Source of the DNA: CAIVAT01 sp964387205
Lineage (GTDB): Bacteria; Bacteroidota; Bacteroidia; Bacteroidales; FEN-979
DNA length: 30,359 bases
Reading direction: 5' to 3'
Assembly: GCA_964387205.1 (NCBI GenBank)
Contig: CAYLVY010000035.1
Location: 1 to 30,359 of the forward strand
The notes under the pieces: generated by a model
The model's database searches: none
What the model was told of the DNA's origin: nothing
What the model saw: the letters and a program-made list of their open reading frames with translations, nothing else
In this document: positions 8,066-17,503 of the stretch, one piece after another
Layout of the letters: every line of letters starts with the position of its first letter
Numbering within the stretch: the stretch's first letter is position 1
Translations under genes and position numbers: made by a program

Positions 8066-9812
8066 ATGCTTCGAACACATACCTGCGGCGAACTCCGCCT
8101 GAAAGATGCCGGCAGTGTGGTAACCCTTGCCGGATGGATCCAACGCTCCCGTGATATGGGAGGGCTTACTTTCATTGATTTGCGTGACCGTTACGGTATC
8201 ACCCAGCTGGTTTTCAACATGGAGGTAAACAACGCCTTGTGCATGGAAGCAAGAAAACTTGGAAGAGAGTATGTGATCGCGGCCACTGGTACCGTGGCCG
8301 AACGCAGCAACAAAAACCCGAAAATGGATACCGGGGATATGGAGATCCTGGTGGAAAATTTCACCATCCTGAACATCTCCAAAACCCCTCCTTTCACCAT
8401 TGAAGATCATACTGACGGGGGAGAGGAACTGAGAATGAAATTCCGATACCTGGACCTGAGAAGAACGGTAAACCGGCGCAACCTCGAACTCCGGCACCGG
8501 ATGGCCATGCAAACGAGAAACTATCTGAACGATCAGCATTTCATAGAGATAGAAACACCATACCTGATCAAATCCACGCCGGAGGGAGCCCGCGACTTCG
8601 TGGTTCCTTCGCGGATGAACACCGGGCAATTCTATGCCCTTCCCCAATCACCGCAAACCTTTAAACAATTGCTGATGGTGGCTGGATATGACCGTTATTT
8701 CCAGATCGTCAGATGTTTCCGGGATGAAGACCTGAGGGCCGACCGCCAGCCGGAGTTTACCCAAATCGACTGTGAAATGTCCTTCGTTACCCAGGAAGAT
8801 ATTCTGAACACCTTTGAAGGCCTGGCGAGACATCTTTTCCGGAGCGTGCCGGGGGTGGAAACCGGTACATTTCCAAGGATGCCATACCAGGAGGCAATGA
8901 ACCGTTACGGCAGCGATAAGCCTGATATCCGTTTCGGAATGACTATTCACAGGATCACCGATCTGGCGAAAGGAAAGGATTTCAAAGTGTTCGATGATGC
9001 AGGATTGGTGGCCGGTATCAATGCATCGGGTTGCAGTGAATATTCCCGGAAACAAATAGACGAACTGACGGAATTTGTCAAACGCCCTCAGATCGGGGCT
9101 GGCGGGTTGATCTATATCCGGTATGGGACTGATGGGACTCCCCGCTCCTCCGTGGATAAGTTTTTCAACCAGGATGACCTGTTGGTCATATTGAGGCGTT
9201 TTGATGCAAAACCCGGAGATTTGATCCTGCTCCTGGCCGGTAAAGAGGAAAAAACCCTGACAGCACTGGGAACGCTGCGGCTGGAGATGGCCCGTCGGTT
9301 GTCGCTGGTCCGGCCGGATGAATTCAAACCCCTCTGGGTGACCGATTTTCCTTTGCTGGAATGGGATGAAGAGACCCGACGGTTTTATGCCAAACACCAT
9401 CCTTTTACCAGNNNNNNNNNNACCGGAAGATATCCCCCTGCTTGACAGCGACCCGGGAGCGGTACGTGCCAACGCCTACGACCTGGTGATCAATGGCGTG
9501 GAGATCGGAGGGGGGTCCATTCGTATCCATAACAAGGAACTTCAGCAGAAGATGTTCAGTATCCTGGGTTTTACGGAAGAGGACGCAGCGGAGCAGTTCG
9601 GGTTTCTTATGAACGCCTTTGAATACGGTGCCCCCCCGCATGGAGGCATTGCATTCGGATTCGACCGTTGGGCTGCCATTTTCGGCGGCGGTGATTCGAT
9701 CCGTGATTTTATCGCTTTCCCGAAAAACAATGCCGGCAGGGATGTCATGATCGACAGCCCGGCACCGGTCAAACCGGATCAGTTGAAAGAGCTCGGGATT
9801 TCCATACGATGA
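8066..9812 (+). CDS. aspS: Aspartyl-tRNA synthetase (interrupted by a 10-N gap)
   Basis: Class II aminoacyl-tRNA synthetase charging tRNA-Asp; cytoplasmic. Visible parts are the N-terminal OB-fold anticodon-binding domain (VTLAGWIQRSRDMGGLTFID), motif 1 region, the QSPQTFKQLLMVAGYDRYFQ segment, motif 2 (CFRDEDLRADRQPEFTQ), the bacterial GAD insertion in the middle, and motif 3 (GGIAFGFDRWAAIFGG). The start is the ATG at 8066 (MLRTHTCGELR); an upstream open frame to 7883 has no family similarity and contains the promoter. The gap at 9412-9421 falls between HHPFTS and PEDIPLLDSDPG. The family sequence there is TSPKPEDIP, so about 6 bases are missing, which restores the frame and gives 580 residues, a normal bacterial length. 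The stop overlaps the next ATG (ATGA), implying translational coupling. Confidence 0.96.
9412..9421. other. assembly gap (10 N) inside aspS
   Basis: Ten Ns between codons for HPFTS and PEDIPLL. As written they shift the frame. Family conservation (Ser-Pro-Lys before PED) predicts 6 missing bases. Confidence 0.9.
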
Positions 9813-10618
9813 TCAATCTCCACACCCATACGAGATTTTCCGACGGTTCAGATCAACCGGAAGCCTACATTGCCATGGCCCGCCTGGCGGGGATGCAGGG
9901 AATAGGTTTTTCCGACCACTCCCCCTTGCCCTTTGATAACTCATTTGCCCTCCGCGAAGAACGTGTCCGTGAGTATTGTGATACCATCCTGACCCTGAAG
10001 GATGAGCAGCCTGATGACTTCAGGGTATTGCTTGGGATGGAGATCGATTTTATCCCCGGTATTGGCCATTCTTTTCGCTACTTCAGGGAGACCTTTCCGC
10101 TGGAATATGTGATCGGATCGGTCCATCTCGTGCGAAATGGACGATCGGATGAGCTTTGGTTTATCGATGGCCCTGATCCGGCTACTTATTATGACGGCCT
10201 ATTCAGGCTTTTCGGTGGTAATATCCGTACTGCCGTCACAGCTTACTACCATCAGATCAACGAGATGCTATCCGGCAGCCCGATGGAGATCATCGGACAT
10301 CTCGACAAGATCAAGATGCACAACCGTAACCGTTTTTTCAGGGAGGAGGAGCCCTGGTACGTCAGGCTGGTAGAGGAGACCCTTGCTTTGGTGCTGGAAA
10401 AAAAGGTGACGGTGGAGGTAAATACCCGCGGGCTTTATAAAAAACGTTCCGATTCCCATTTCCCCGGGAGTATGATTTTAAAAATGATCCGTGAACTTGG
10501 GATCCCGGTCATCATCAGTTCCGACGCCCACCGTCCCGATGAGGTAGGATCTCTGTTCAGCGAAACAACGTCGATGCTGCGGGAAATGGGCCTGAAGGTA
10601 ACACCGCTTCCGCACTAA
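9809..10618 (+). CDS. PHP-domain phosphatase, histidinol-phosphatase (HisJ-like) family
   Basis: A 269-residue metal-dependent phosphoesterase of the PHP superfamily. The metal-binding motif HTHTRFSDG is at the N-terminus, followed by GFSDHSPLPF, GMEIDFIPG, YVIGSVHLV, IIGHLDKIKMHN, VEVNTRGLYK and PVIISSDAHRPDEVG, which are the ordered metal ligands of HisJ-type histidinol-phosphate phosphatases. The expected reaction is L-histidinol phosphate to L-histidinol. No other histidine-biosynthesis gene lies nearby, so the substrate is inferred from family only. Its ATG overlaps the aspS stop by 4 nt, and its own stop is 7 nt from the convergent leuS stop. Confidence 0.85.
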   Translation: MINLHTHTRFSDGSDQPEAYIAMARLAGMQGIGFSDHSPLPFDNSFALREERVREYCDTILTLKDEQPDDFRVLLGMEIDFIPGIGHSFRYFRETFPLEYVIGSVHLVRNGRSDELWFIDGPDPATYYDGLFRLFGGNIRTAVTAYYHQINEMLSGSPMEIIGHLDKIKMHNRNRFFREEEPWYVRLVEETLALVLEKKVTVEVNTRGLYKKRSDSHFPGSMILKMIRELGIPVIISSDAHRPDEVGSLFSETTSMLREMGLKVTPLPH

Positions 10619-10625
10619 TACCGGA

Positions 10626-13439
10626 TCAGAGTACCACGTTGACGATTTTTCCCGGCACTACGATCACTTTCCGGGGCGCTTTTCCCTGTAACCACCGTTC
10701 CGATTCCCTGGCTTCCAGGGCGGCTTTTTCAATGTCCGCCGCGGGTAAATCAACCGGGAGCTCCAGCATGAACCGGGTTTTTCCGTTAAAGGATACCGGA
10801 TAATTAAAGGTGTTTTCAAGAATGAAATCCGGATTGAATACGGGAAATTCCGCCATGGTGACACTTTCCGTATGACCCGCCAGGTGCCAGAGTTCCTCGG
10901 CCATATGGGGTGCATAGGGTGAGATCAGAATGGTAAGCGGCTCCAGGATAGCTTTTTTGCGGCATTTCAGTTCCGTAAGTTCATTGACGCAGATCATGAA
11001 AGTACTGACGGCGGTGTTGAATGACAACCTTTCGATGTCTTCCTGGACTTTCCGGATGGTTTTGTGCAACACCCTGAGTTCTTCCGGAGCGGGGTCCTGG
11101 TGCGTGATATCGAACCGGTTGTTCTCATCGTGAAACAGCCGCCAGAATTTCCGGATGAATCGAAACACCCCTTCGATACCGTTGGTATCCCATGGTTTTG
11201 ATTGTTCCAGGGGACCCAGGAACATCTCGTAAAGCCGGAAAGTGTCGGCTCCGTATTTTTCGATCAGGTCATCGGGGTTGATTACGTTATAAAGCGATTT
11301 CGACATCTTTTCCACGGCATGACCGCAATGATACCTTCCATTTTCCAGCAAGAATTCACTTTCGGCCAGATCAGGGCGCCAGGCGATAAACGCATCCGTA
11401 TCAAGGATGTCGTTTTCCACCATATTCACATCCACATGCATCTCTGCTACATCATGCTGATCTTTCAGCCCTGCTGAAACAAAGGTATTGGTCCCCTTTA
11501 TGCGGTAAACAAGGCTGGAACGACCCTGGATCTTGCCCTGGTTGATCAGTTTTCTGAAGGGCTCTTCCTTGACGGATAAACCGATGTCAAATAAGAACTT
11601 GTTCCAGAACCGGGCATAGATCAGGTGGCCGGTAGCATGTTCGTCACCTCCGATATAAAGATCCACATCCTGCCAGTAACTGACCGCCTCTCCGGAAAAA
11701 TACTCCTGATCGTTCCGGGGATCCATGTAGCGGAGATAATAACCGCTGGATCCGGCAAAACCCGGCATTGTGCTGGTCTCCAGTGGATATCCCTGGCGGG
11801 TGGCCCAGTTTTTTGCCCGGGCCAGAGGCGGTTCCCCCGTGGAAGTGGGGAGGTAAGCATCCACTTCGGGCAACCGGAGCGGAAGCTCTTCTTCAGTAAG
11901 GGTGCAGGCAATTCCTTCCTTGAAATAAACCGGAAAAGGTTCGCCCCAATAGCGTTGCCGGCTGAATATCGCGTCACGGAGACGGAAATTGACGGTGCCT
12001 TTGCCGATGCCTTGTTCTTCCGCTTTTCGAATGACCGCCCTTATTGCTTCTTTGACACTCAGCCCGTTGATGAAGCCTGAGTTGATCAGGATCCCCTCTT
12101 TCGCGTCGTATGATTGCCCGGAAATATCCCCTCCCGATACAACTTCTGTAATGGGAAGTCCGAAATGGCGTGCAAAGTCGTAATCCCGGCTGTCGTGTGC
12201 AGGTACCGCCATGATGGCGCCGGTTCCGTAACCCGCCAGCACATAATCGGCCACCCAGACCGGGATGGGATTCCCGCTAAACGGATGGATGCAGTATGCG
12301 CCGGTAAATTCCCCGCTTACACGCTTCACTTCTGCCATGCGTTCCCGCTCGGAACGGTTTTTTGCCATGGCAACGTATTGATTTACTGCTTCTCTCCGGT
12401 CGTCAGTGGTTATAGTTTCCAGCAATTCATGTTCAGGCGCTATGGCCATAAAAGTGCTTCCGAAAATAGTATCAGGACGGGTTGTAAAAATATGAAGGCT
12501 GTGGGGGCTGTGTCGGATGGCAAAACTGATCTCCGCCCCTTCCGAGCGACCGATCCAGTTGCGCTGCATCTCCTTCAGCGATTCCGAAAAATCAACAGAA
12601 TCCAATCCATCGAGTAACCTTTGGGCGTAGGCAGTGATTCGGAGAAACCACTGGCGCATCAGTTTCCGCTCCACCGGATGTCCTCCCCTTACCGAAAATC
12701 CGTTGGCCACCTCGTCGTTGGCCAGTACCGTCCCGAGTTCAGGGCACCAGTTGACCATGGCATCCGACTGGTAGGCCAGCCGGTAATTCATCAGGATCTC
12801 CTGTTGCTGTTTTTCAGAATATGAACGCCATCCTGAAGCAGTAAAGGTGCCGTCCCACTCACTGCCAAAACCGGGATCCTTTTTTACCAGTTCCTTAAAC
12901 CAGTTGGCCGTAACCGCTGCCCGGACATGGAGATTACCTTCGGATTCAAAAATCGAAATCAACTGTGAAACCGGGATAGCTTTTTGGGTTTGAAGATCAT
13001 ACCAGTGATGGAATAACCGGAGGAATGTCCATTGGGTCCAGCGGTAATAATCAGGATCGCAGGTCTTCACTTCACGGTCCCAGTCATAACTGAATCCGAT
13101 TTTGTCCATCTGTTCCCGGTACCGGGCTATGTTTTTCTCCGTGGTGATGGCGGGATGGGTCCCGGTCTGGATGGCATACTGCTCCGCCGGCAGCCCGTAG
13201 GCATCATAACCCATCGGATGAAGAACGTTGAACCCTTTCAATCGCTTGTACCTGGAATATATGTCCGAAGCGATGTATCCCAGCGGATGACCGACATGGA
13301 GGCCTGCCCCGGAGGGATAGGGAAACATATCGAGCACATAATATTTTGGCTTCGACGAATCGGTGAACGTTTTATAGGTCTTATGATCCGTCCAGTATTG
13401 CTGCCATTTTTTTTCGATAAGAGGAAAATTGTAATCCAT
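10626..13439 (-). CDS. leuS: Leucyl-tRNA synthetase
   Basis: Class I aminoacyl-tRNA synthetase charging tRNA-Leu and editing mischarged tRNA; cytoplasmic, 937 residues. Motifs in order: HIGH-type signature PYPSGAGLHVGHPLGY near residue 40; CP1 editing domain with FTTRPDTIFGST and GTGAIMAVPAHDSRDYDFA; the DYNFRLRD-equivalent VNFRLRDAIFSRQRYWGEPFP; KMSKSLYNVINPDD; then the anticodon-binding helical bundle and C-terminal domain. The start is the ATG at 13439 (MDYNFPLIEKKWQQYW, typical for the family). A longer open frame to 13553 includes the promoter TACCTTTG (13460-13467) and is rejected. It is transcribed divergently from the AsmA-like gene and convergently with the PHP gene. Confidence 0.97.
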   Translation of the reverse strand: MDYNFPLIEKKWQQYWTDHKTYKTFTDSSKPKYYVLDMFPYPSGAGLHVGHPLGYIASDIYSRYKRLKGFNVLHPMGYDAYGLPAEQYAIQTGTHPAITTEKNIARYREQMDKIGFSYDWDREVKTCDPDYYRWTQWTFLRLFHHWYDLQTQKAIPVSQLISIFESEGNLHVRAAVTANWFKELVKKDPGFGSEWDGTFTASGWRSYSEKQQQEILMNYRLAYQSDAMVNWCPELGTVLANDEVANGFSVRGGHPVERKLMRQWFLRITAYAQRLLDGLDSVDFSESLKEMQRNWIGRSEGAEISFAIRHSPHSLHIFTTRPDTIFGSTFMAIAPEHELLETITTDDRREAVNQYVAMAKNRSERERMAEVKRVSGEFTGAYCIHPFSGNPIPVWVADYVLAGYGTGAIMAVPAHDSRDYDFARHFGLPITEVVSGGDISGQSYDAKEGILINSGFINGLSVKEAIRAVIRKAEEQGIGKGTVNFRLRDAIFSRQRYWGEPFPVYFKEGIACTLTEEELPLRLPEVDAYLPTSTGEPPLARAKNWATRQGYPLETSTMPGFAGSSGYYLRYMDPRNDQEYFSGEAVSYWQDVDLYIGGDEHATGHLIYARFWNKFLFDIGLSVKEEPFRKLINQGKIQGRSSLVYRIKGTNTFVSAGLKDQHDVAEMHVDVNMVENDILDTDAFIAWRPDLAESEFLLENGRYHCGHAVEKMSKSLYNVINPDDLIEKYGADTFRLYEMFLGPLEQSKPWDTNGIEGVFRFIRKFWRLFHDENNRFDITHQDPAPEELRVLHKTIRKVQEDIERLSFNTAVSTFMICVNELTELKCRKKAILEPLTILISPYAPHMAEELWHLAGHTESVTMAEFPVFNPDFILENTFNYPVSFNGKTRFMLELPVDLPAADIEKAALEARESERWLQGKAPRKVIVVPGKIVNVVL

Positions 13440-13459
13440 AGGCCCTGGGAAGAAAATGG

Positions 13460-13467
13460 CAAAGGTA
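13460..13467 (-). promoter_or_regulatory. Bacteroidota -7 promoter element for leuS
   Basis: The minus strand reads TACCTTTG, 20 nt upstream of the leuS ATG. A second, divergent element lies 28 nt away. Confidence 0.65.
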
Positions 13468-13495
13468 TGGTTTTCGCGTGAATCGTGAAAATATC

Positions 13496-13503
13496 TACCT
13501 TTA
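13496..13503 (+). promoter_or_regulatory. Probable -7 promoter element for the AsmA-like gene
   Basis: TACCTTTA differs from TAnnTTTG only in the last base and ends 20 nt before the ATG at 13524, the same spacing as the perfect elements in this window. It would drive the AsmA-like gene and possibly ftsX. Confidence 0.4.
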
Positions 13504-13523
13504 CGACATAAAAAGCGCGGCCT

Positions 13524-16500
13524 ATGGATCTCCCTGAAGCGGGAAATGATCAATCAGTTCCTGTATCAGGGAAAAGGAAACTGCTAAAGGTGATCCTGCC
13601 GGTCGTGCTGCTCCTGATCATAGGTGCCGGTATCCTTGCGCTGATCATTCACGGCCACGGTGTCAAAATGGTGCGCAACTATCTGCAAAACAGGATCATA
13701 CGTCTTAGTGACAGCGTGTACAATGCCGATATCCGGAATATCCGTGTGGATCTGTTTTCCGGAAATATCACCATCGATAATTTTGAACTGAAACCCGACA
13801 GTGCCCGGTATGCAAGACTTAAACAAGAGGGGAAAACCTCCCGTGCCCTCTATCGCATATCTTTTGAATCCCTGACGATCGATAAATTTCATTTCTGGAA
13901 GATTCTCACAGGTAAACGAATTAATTTCAGGCAGTTGATTATTCAGAAACCGGATATCAGTATCCTGGGTTTTCCCGATACATCCGCCATCAGACATCAG
14001 CGGTGGCGGGTCTTCTATGAGGATATTTATCCTACGGTTTCCGGTCTTTTCCGCGATTTTCACATCGATTCCGTCAAGGTTTACAACGGTTTGTTTACTA
14101 CCTCTTTCCGGCAGAAAACCGGCCGCAGTTCCGAAGGTGAATATAAGTTTACTGCTACACTGAAAGATGTGGCCGTCAATCCGTTCAGCTACTATAATCC
14201 TGACCGGGTATTTTATTCCAGGGATGTCGACCTCGTTATCCACAATTTTGATTATCAGATGGCCGACAGTCTTTATACCCTGAAGGCTGATGAAGTTGGG
14301 TTTTCATTGACCCGATCGGTGTTGTACGGGAAAGAGATATCCCTTGTTCCGGATTTCCGGAAGATCGGCCGGACTAAGGCATCAGCCGGTGATCTGTACC
14401 GTTTCGACCTGCCATATTTCTCCATCAGGGGGATAGATCTGTACAAAGTGCTGGCGGGCAGGGTGGTGGACCTTGATTCGGTACATTTCGACCGTCTCGG
14501 GATAAAGGTGTACCACCATAGCGGCGGCAAAAAGCCCAAAGGATCGATCCTGGCCCATGGCCGGCTGGACCTAAGCGGTTTGTACCAACTGGTATCACGC
14601 GAACTGAAATACATCCGGATCAACCGGGTAAGATTGAGTAACGGTGCTTTCAGTTACTATGGATCATACCGCGACCGGCAGCCTGAAGTTCGGATCGGCA
14701 GTGCTGGTGTTTTGCTATCGGAATTTCTGATAGATTCGCTTTCCCACCGCGATCAGGAACGGCTTTTTTTTGCCCGTGAACTGGAACTGGCGGTGCAGGA
14801 TTTCTCACTTGCCCTTCGCGACGGAATCCATCATATCATGGCATCGAAGGTGTTGTTTTCAACCTCCCGCTCCCTGATCGATGTCAACTATTGTTTAATT
14901 TTCCCTGACAGAAAAAAGAATGAACGTGATTCGGCTGCAAGGATGAATTATCTCGATATTCGTGTGCCCCGCCTGCAATTCTCAGGCATCGACCTGAAAA
15001 AGGTCTTTCACCGCCGTATTTTTGATTTTGACCGTCTGGTGGTACATGAACCCGACATACTATTCATGCAATTGATGCCACGCCGCAATCCGGACCCCCG
15101 CTTCAGAAAAGCGGAGGATTTTTTCGAAGCGGAGAACGAAGGAGTGGTATTCAATCTTATCAAGCGATATCTCTGGGCTGTAAAGGGTAACTCCATCCGC
15201 ATTGATCACGGTTTTGTTACCTACTCCTATGACCTGACTGAGTTGCATAAGCCTACTGTTTCAACGCATGTAAACCTGGAAATGTATCATTTCCTCATCG
15301 ATTCCGTGCACGGAATGAACAGGCAGGGATATTTCTACAGCGACGATTTCGACCTTACACTGCAATCGGCCAGTGTCATATCACCTGACAGCACCCGGCA
15401 ATTCAGGGCGGAAATGATCAGGATAAAAACAATTGACTCCCTGATCGAAGCACGGAACATTGAAATAGTCAGGGCGCCGGCACCTCACCGTGAACCTCGT
15501 CAGTCGGGCAAAGCACTGCTCAGGGCCTCATTCCGTCTTAAAAATCTTTACCTGACAGGGCTGAATCACCGGAAACTGTTTCTGGAAAAAAAATTGAAAG
15601 CTTCGGGTATCGTGCTTGACTACCCTGAGGTATCATTGCACTCATTTCACCGGCCCCGGAACCACATGCTTCCGCTCCAACCGGATTCGGCATTCCGTCC
15701 CGATTACATCCGTTCGTTGGAACTGGGTCGCTGCATAGTGAAGGGAGGGGTATTCTCCTATACCGGTCAGGAAGACAGGCTTGCTTCCTATTTCTCCCTG
15801 AAGGAGATTGGATTTTCGCTGGTCAATGCCGATATTGTACTTCCGGGAAACGACGAAAGAGAGGGAAGGATCCGTTTTGACTCCCTTCTGCTTAAAGTGT
15901 TTCCCCTGAGGGCTGTCCTGGCCGACAGCAGTTATTCCCTTGAAGCCGGAAGCCTTACAGTTGGCGGGTATCCTTTGGATATTCATCTGAAAGACATTAA
16001 AGTTGTCCCACTCCTGTCCTGGAGTAGCAAGTCTGCTTCCCAAAACCAGATCGACCTTCAGATACCTGAATTCAATATTCATGGATTCCGGTTCGACCGG
16101 GCGATCTTTTCCCGTGAATGGAGACTCGATAGTATTTCCGTGGTTCATCCGGCACTGACAGGAAGGATTCAAACCCGCCAGGGTTCGGGAAAAACCTTCA
16201 GGTTCCCGGATCCGGATAACCTGTTTACACTCCCCGTCTTTATGAAAAGCATCGGGGTGGGCCGGATGCGGATCGAAGGGGGAGAAGTTCAACTCTCTGT
16301 CGGTCATGGCGATAGCCCGGAGCAATTCCAGGCCGGGAATATCCAACTCGGCATTTCGGGTTTTCTTATGGATACTTCCACTACGGCCAATAGCCGCGGA
16401 AATGTTTACCATGCTGAGGATATCCGCCTGTCGCTGCCCGGGTTCCGGTCGGTATCACCCGACAGTTTGTATACCCGTTATGCCGGGCCGATTCATCTAT

Positions 16501-17471
16501 CCACCCGGGAGGGTGTGATGAAAATTGACACTTTCCGCCTCATCCCCAATTTTACTCCGGAACAATTTGCCGAACGATGCCCACGGCAAACTACCCGGCT
16601 TGACCTTTTGGTGCCAGAAATCCGTCTGGAGGGGATAGATTTCCGCGCTTTCCTGCTGCACCGGAGGTTTGTGGCCGAACATGTCATTTTGGAACGACCG
16701 GAACTTTATGCCCGGTTGGATAAACGGGTTCCCCGGCAGGTTGTCAGAAAAATCCCGCTGCCATCACGGCTGCTGAAGAAGGATATCCCGCTTACGATCG
16801 GCCGTACCACCATCCGGGAGGGCACAGTAAGGTATGAAGAACAGGTAGGATTATTGCCCGGAAAGCTTTGGTTTGATAAAGTTGATGCCGGTGTCTCCGG
16901 TATAGATCTGCCGTTATCCGGTACCGGAGGTACATCCCGGGTGTACATTTCCGGAAACGCATGGCTGATGGGCAGAGGGGCCACGGAGATACATGCCACC
17001 CTGTTCCCGGGGCATCCCAGAGACTCTTTTCTTTTAACAGGTAAGGTTTCCTCGATGGAATTATCAGACCTGAACCCCATGCTGACCCGGCTGCTTCCGG
17101 TATCGTTGAAACGCGGAGTACTGGATACCCTGGTATTGAACGCATTCATGGGCAATGACAGCCTGGTTACCGGATATCTTACTTTTATTTACCACGACCT
17201 GCAAATAAAATTTTTACCTGAAAACAGGGATCCATGGGAAAGGATCGGGAAAGGGTTGATGAGTGAGGTGGCCAACCTTTTGCTTCCGTTATCCAATCCT
17301 TCCGGCGACGGTATCCGGAGGAAAGGGTATATATTTTACGAACGTGATACCTCCCGCGCAGTTTTCAATTTTATCTGGAAGGGAACCCTGAGTGGCATCC
17401 GGTCAACACTGGGGTTCCATAGTGAAAAACAGAAACAGATGATCCGCAGTGAAAGGAGTCGGTCGAAGTGA
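13524..17471 (+). CDS. Giant AsmA-like membrane-anchored repeat protein
   Basis: 1315 residues. A basic N-terminus precedes one membrane segment (about 21-42), so the bulk is probably periplasmic. The region after the anchor (DIRNIRVDLFSGNITIDNFEL) and the C-terminal part (about 1190-1315: LNPMLTRLLPVSLKRGVLDT, then YHDLQIKF and a final GTLSGIRSTLGF) resemble AsmA-superfamily proteins, which form beta grooves linked to lipid transport between membranes. Between them I see six copies of a unit of about 180 residues. Each contains a segment such as FSGIDLKKVFHRRIFDFDRL; copies start near 113, 295, 475, 668, 845 and 1027. It is 32 nt upstream of ftsX. AsmA relationship likely; lipid transport is inference. 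Confidence 0.75.
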   Translation: MDLPEAGNDQSVPVSGKRKLLKVILPVVLLLIIGAGILALIIHGHGVKMVRNYLQNRIIRLSDSVYNADIRNIRVDLFSGNITIDNFELKPDSARYARLKQEGKTSRALYRISFESLTIDKFHFWKILTGKRINFRQLIIQKPDISILGFPDTSAIRHQRWRVFYEDIYPTVSGLFRDFHIDSVKVYNGLFTTSFRQKTGRSSEGEYKFTATLKDVAVNPFSYYNPDRVFYSRDVDLVIHNFDYQMADSLYTLKADEVGFSLTRSVLYGKEISLVPDFRKIGRTKASAGDLYRFDLPYFSIRGIDLYKVLAGRVVDLDSVHFDRLGIKVYHHSGGKKPKGSILAHGRLDLSGLYQLVSRELKYIRINRVRLSNGAFSYYGSYRDRQPEVRIGSAGVLLSEFLIDSLSHRDQERLFFARELELAVQDFSLALRDGIHHIMASKVLFSTSRSLIDVNYCLIFPDRKKNERDSAARMNYLDIRVPRLQFSGIDLKKVFHRRIFDFDRLVVHEPDILFMQLMPRRNPDPRFRKAEDFFEAENEGVVFNLIKRYLWAVKGNSIRIDHGFVTYSYDLTELHKPTVSTHVNLEMYHFLIDSVHGMNRQGYFYSDDFDLTLQSASVISPDSTRQFRAEMIRIKTIDSLIEARNIEIVRAPAPHREPRQSGKALLRASFRLKNLYLTGLNHRKLFLEKKLKASGIVLDYPEVSLHSFHRPRNHMLPLQPDSAFRPDYIRSLELGRCIVKGGVFSYTGQEDRLASYFSLKEIGFSLVNADIVLPGNDEREGRIRFDSLLLKVFPLRAVLADSSYSLEAGSLTVGGYPLDIHLKDIKVVPLLSWSSKSASQNQIDLQIPEFNIHGFRFDRAIFSREWRLDSISVVHPALTGRIQTRQGSGKTFRFPDPDNLFTLPVFMKSIGVGRMRIEGGEVQLSVGHGDSPEQFQAGNIQLGISGFLMDTSTTANSRGNVYHAEDIRLSLPGFRSVSPDSLYTRYAGPIHLSTREGVMKIDTFRLIPNFTPEQFAERCPRQTTRLDLLVPEIRLEGIDFRAFLLHRRFVAEHVILERPELYARLDKRVPRQVVRKIPLPSRLLKKDIPLTIGRTTIREGTVRYEEQVGLLPGKLWFDKVDAGVSGIDLPLSGTGGTSRVYISGNAWLMGRGATEIHATLFPGHPRDSFLLTGKVSSMELSDLNPMLTRLLPVSLKRGVLDTLVLNAFMGNDSLVTGYLTFIYHDLQIKFLPENRDPWERIGKGLMSEVANLLLPLSNPSGDGIRRKGYIFYERDTSRAVFNFIWKGTLSGIRSTLGFHSEKQKQMIRSERSRSK

Positions 17472-17503
17472 AATTTCCTTAATTTTAACCGGTTTTTCCC
17501 TTT

